A program made the position numbers and the translations under genes. A stretch of 29,013 nt of DNA from a virus. Of the stretch, positions 28,070-29,013 are shown piece after piece. The stretch is from positions 1 through 29,013 of IMG/VR virus record IMGVR_UViG_3300020731_000064. One strand, 5' to 3'. The notes under the pieces are model-generated. The model was not told the DNA's origin. It saw only the letters and a list, made by a program, of their open reading frames with translations, and did no database searches. Position 1 is the first letter of the stretch. Every line of letters starts with the position of its first letter.

Positions 28070-28266
28070 GTATTGCGCTCCATTAAAATTTTCTCTGCCC
28101 ATCTTGCGCCATGAATGAAATCAAAGTTGTGTGTCCTCTCATCTTTCATATCTTCAGCGGTCAGTCCTACCCATTTTGTATGGTCACGCCACCGTGCCTC
28201 TTTAACACGACCAGTCTCTTTGCACTTGGCTGCAATGCGTTCAAACTCTTCATCTTCTTCAGTCAT
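28066..28266 (-). CDS. Small hypothetical protein
   Basis: A 66-residue charged protein (MTEEDEEFERIAAKCKETGR, then DFIHGARWAEKILMERNT). The FxxGARWAE-type helix recurs in small phage proteins. The upstream gene's end, LKDKN, encodes its ribosome site (AAGGATAAGAATC before ATG). Function unknown. Confidence 0.65.
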   Translation of the reverse strand: MTEEDEEFERIAAKCKETGRVKEARWRDHTKWVGLTAEDMKDERTHNFDFIHGARWAEKILMERNT

Positions 28267-28489
28267 GATTCTTATCCTTCAGTTTTTCAATGGCCGCATG
28301 AAACCCTTTGTCCCAAGCCTTTGCCCAACAGATACTCCATAGATCATAATACGCACCATTCAAAGGAAAGCTAAATTCCTTGTCATCCAGAAACATTTTT
28401 TTAACGTCCTTGCGTTTGATGAAAGCCTCCCATGCTTGGTCTCTTTCTTTATTGCACAAAGGTACGTCATCGAGTAGTCCTTTATTCAT
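28259..28489 (-). CDS. Small hypothetical protein
   Basis: A 76-residue charged protein (MNKGLLDDVPLCNKERDQAW, then WSICWAKAWDKGFHAAIEKL) ending LKDKNHD. The Trp-rich GFHAAIE-type helix is common in small phage proteins of unknown role. The start overlaps the upstream stop (ATGA), and its end overlaps the next start by 8 bases. Confidence 0.65.
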   Translation of the reverse strand: MNKGLLDDVPLCNKERDQAWEAFIKRKDVKKMFLDDKEFSFPLNGAYYDLWSICWAKAWDKGFHAAIEKLKDKNHD

Positions 28490-28788
28490 TGGTTGCCCTC
28501 CGTTGTAATGTCTTCTGTTCTATGTCGAGTGCAAGCCTTACCGCAATTCTCATCCCAGTTCTTCTGCGTTGTTACCTTGTCACCGCATTTTGTAATGTAG
28601 TGATACTCCCTATCCCAAAACCTATACACCTTACAGTTATCAAATGTTTGTATAACTTGCATGGCGTGGTCTTTTGCAATCGCCTCATCGCTTGGGACAA
28701 AACAAAAATTAATTAAAAAAAGAAGTCCCGAAACAGAAAACCCAATCAACAAAACAAAAGCTACTCCCCTTTTTTCATAGCTATCCAT
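28486..28788 (-). CDS. Single-pass membrane protein with Cys-rich tail
   Basis: A 100-residue protein. Lys6-Arg7 precede a membrane segment at about residues 9-31 (GVAFVLLIGFSVSGLLFLIN). The rest, with Cys52, Cys68, Cys82 and Cys86 and an acidic C-terminus, would lie outside the cytoplasm by the positive-inside rule. Segments such as CKVYRFWDREYHYITKC recur in small phage membrane proteins. It has no lysis motif that I recognise, but an envelope function is plausible. AAAGGAG precedes the ATG. Confidence 0.7.
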   Translation of the reverse strand: MDSYEKRGVAFVLLIGFSVSGLLFLINFCFVPSDEAIAKDHAMQVIQTFDNCKVYRFWDREYHYITKCGDKVTTQKNWDENCGKACTRHRTEDITTEGNQ

Positions 28789-28984
28789 TGTTTTTCTCCT
28801 TTAGTTGATTTAACGCCCAATCAAGCCATTCTTTTGCGTCCATTTCGTAATAGCCAACAGGCCCGACAGATGCCAACTCTTCACCAAGCCTGATTGCGGC
28901 TTTATGCCACTGCTCATTTTGGTAATTATCAGCCCACGCATTTAGTTCATCAATGGTGTACCAAGGGCGTGTATTTTCATCCAT
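28781..28984 (-). CDS. Small hypothetical protein
   Basis: A 67-residue protein (MDENTRPWYTIDELNAWADN, then AKEWLDWALNQLKEKNNG). The end LKEKN resembles the ends of two other genes here, and encodes the ribosome site of the next gene. The start overlaps the upstream partial gene by 8 bases. Function unknown. Confidence 0.65.
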   Translation of the reverse strand: MDENTRPWYTIDELNAWADNYQNEQWHKAAIRLGEELASVGPVGYYEMDAKEWLDWALNQLKEKNNG

Positions 28985-29013
28985 TGTTCTTATCCTTCAG
29001 CTTGGCTTCAATG
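28977..29013 (-). CDS. C-terminal fragment of a gene cut by the window edge
   Basis: Only the last 11 codons are visible (IEAKLKDKNNG-stop). They match the ends of 28259-28489 (KLKDKNHD) and 28781-28984 (QLKEKNNG), so the missing gene is probably a relative of those small proteins. The AAGGATAAGAA before its end is the ribosome site of the next gene. Confidence 0.55.
   Translation of the reverse strand, partial: IEAKLKDKNNG

Noticed and set aside
1-29013. CRISPR arrays, tRNA genes, integrase and attachment sites
   Set aside because: No regular spacer array, no cloverleaf seen by eye, and no recombinase gene. A tRNA scan would be needed to exclude a tRNA fully.

Overview
This window is part of a tailed double-stranded DNA bacteriophage genome. 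It carries terminase subunits, a portal, scaffold, capsid protein, adaptor proteins, a tail fibre with a self-cleaving chaperone, and a primase/helicase replication module. The host cannot be read from the sequence. Shine-Dalgarno sites, sigma70-type promoters and the protein families fit a Gram-negative, probably aquatic proteobacterial host (inference). No integrase or repressor-integrase module, lysis cassette, tRNA or CRISPR array was recognised. Genes are tightly packed, often with ATGA or TAATG overlaps, and no gene-free stretch exceeds about 200 bases.

Left arm (1-20168, minus strand): the virion module, read right to left. The order is terminase small subunit, a LexA-like winged-helix protein, terminase large subunit, an unknown protein, portal, a small protein, a GroES-like protein, scaffold, a small protein, a putative decoration protein, major capsid protein, a free-standing HNH homing endonuclease, a structural protein, then a cluster of small Lys/Gly/His-rich proteins, two adaptor/connector proteins, paralogous beta-rich proteins, a glycine-rich repeat protein, an S74 tail fibre and a truncated gene. 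Two hairpin terminators and three sigma70-like promoters break it into units.

Middle island (20364-24027, plus strand): thirteen small genes, mostly unknown, one of the Gp88 family. Five of the gene junctions hold a complete type I hammerhead self-cleaving ribozyme (20653-20704, 21172-21221, 21889-21940, 22123-22172, 22766-22814). Each has three helices, covarying stems, capped loops and a GUC cleavage site 22-26 nt upstream of the next start codon. Together they look like a built-in processing system that would cut one polycistronic RNA into six translation units. Two of them overprint the end of the upstream gene.

Right arm (23963-29013, minus strand): five small genes (plus one cut by the edge), a ParB-like protein, an SF2 helicase and a Toprim primase. 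The helicase is split exactly within its DEAH-type motif (DE|CH) by an intein. Inside the intein DNA, in a different reading frame with its own Shine-Dalgarno, lies a Vsr/EDxHD-like homing endonuclease gene. Its coding sequence overlaps the intein's splicing blocks B, F and G.

Across all three regions the 10-mer CAACAAGTTG / CAACTTGTTG occurs 13 times by my reading, against about 0.06 expected at random. It appears in several reading frames and in promoter regions, so it is probably a DNA-level recognition site.
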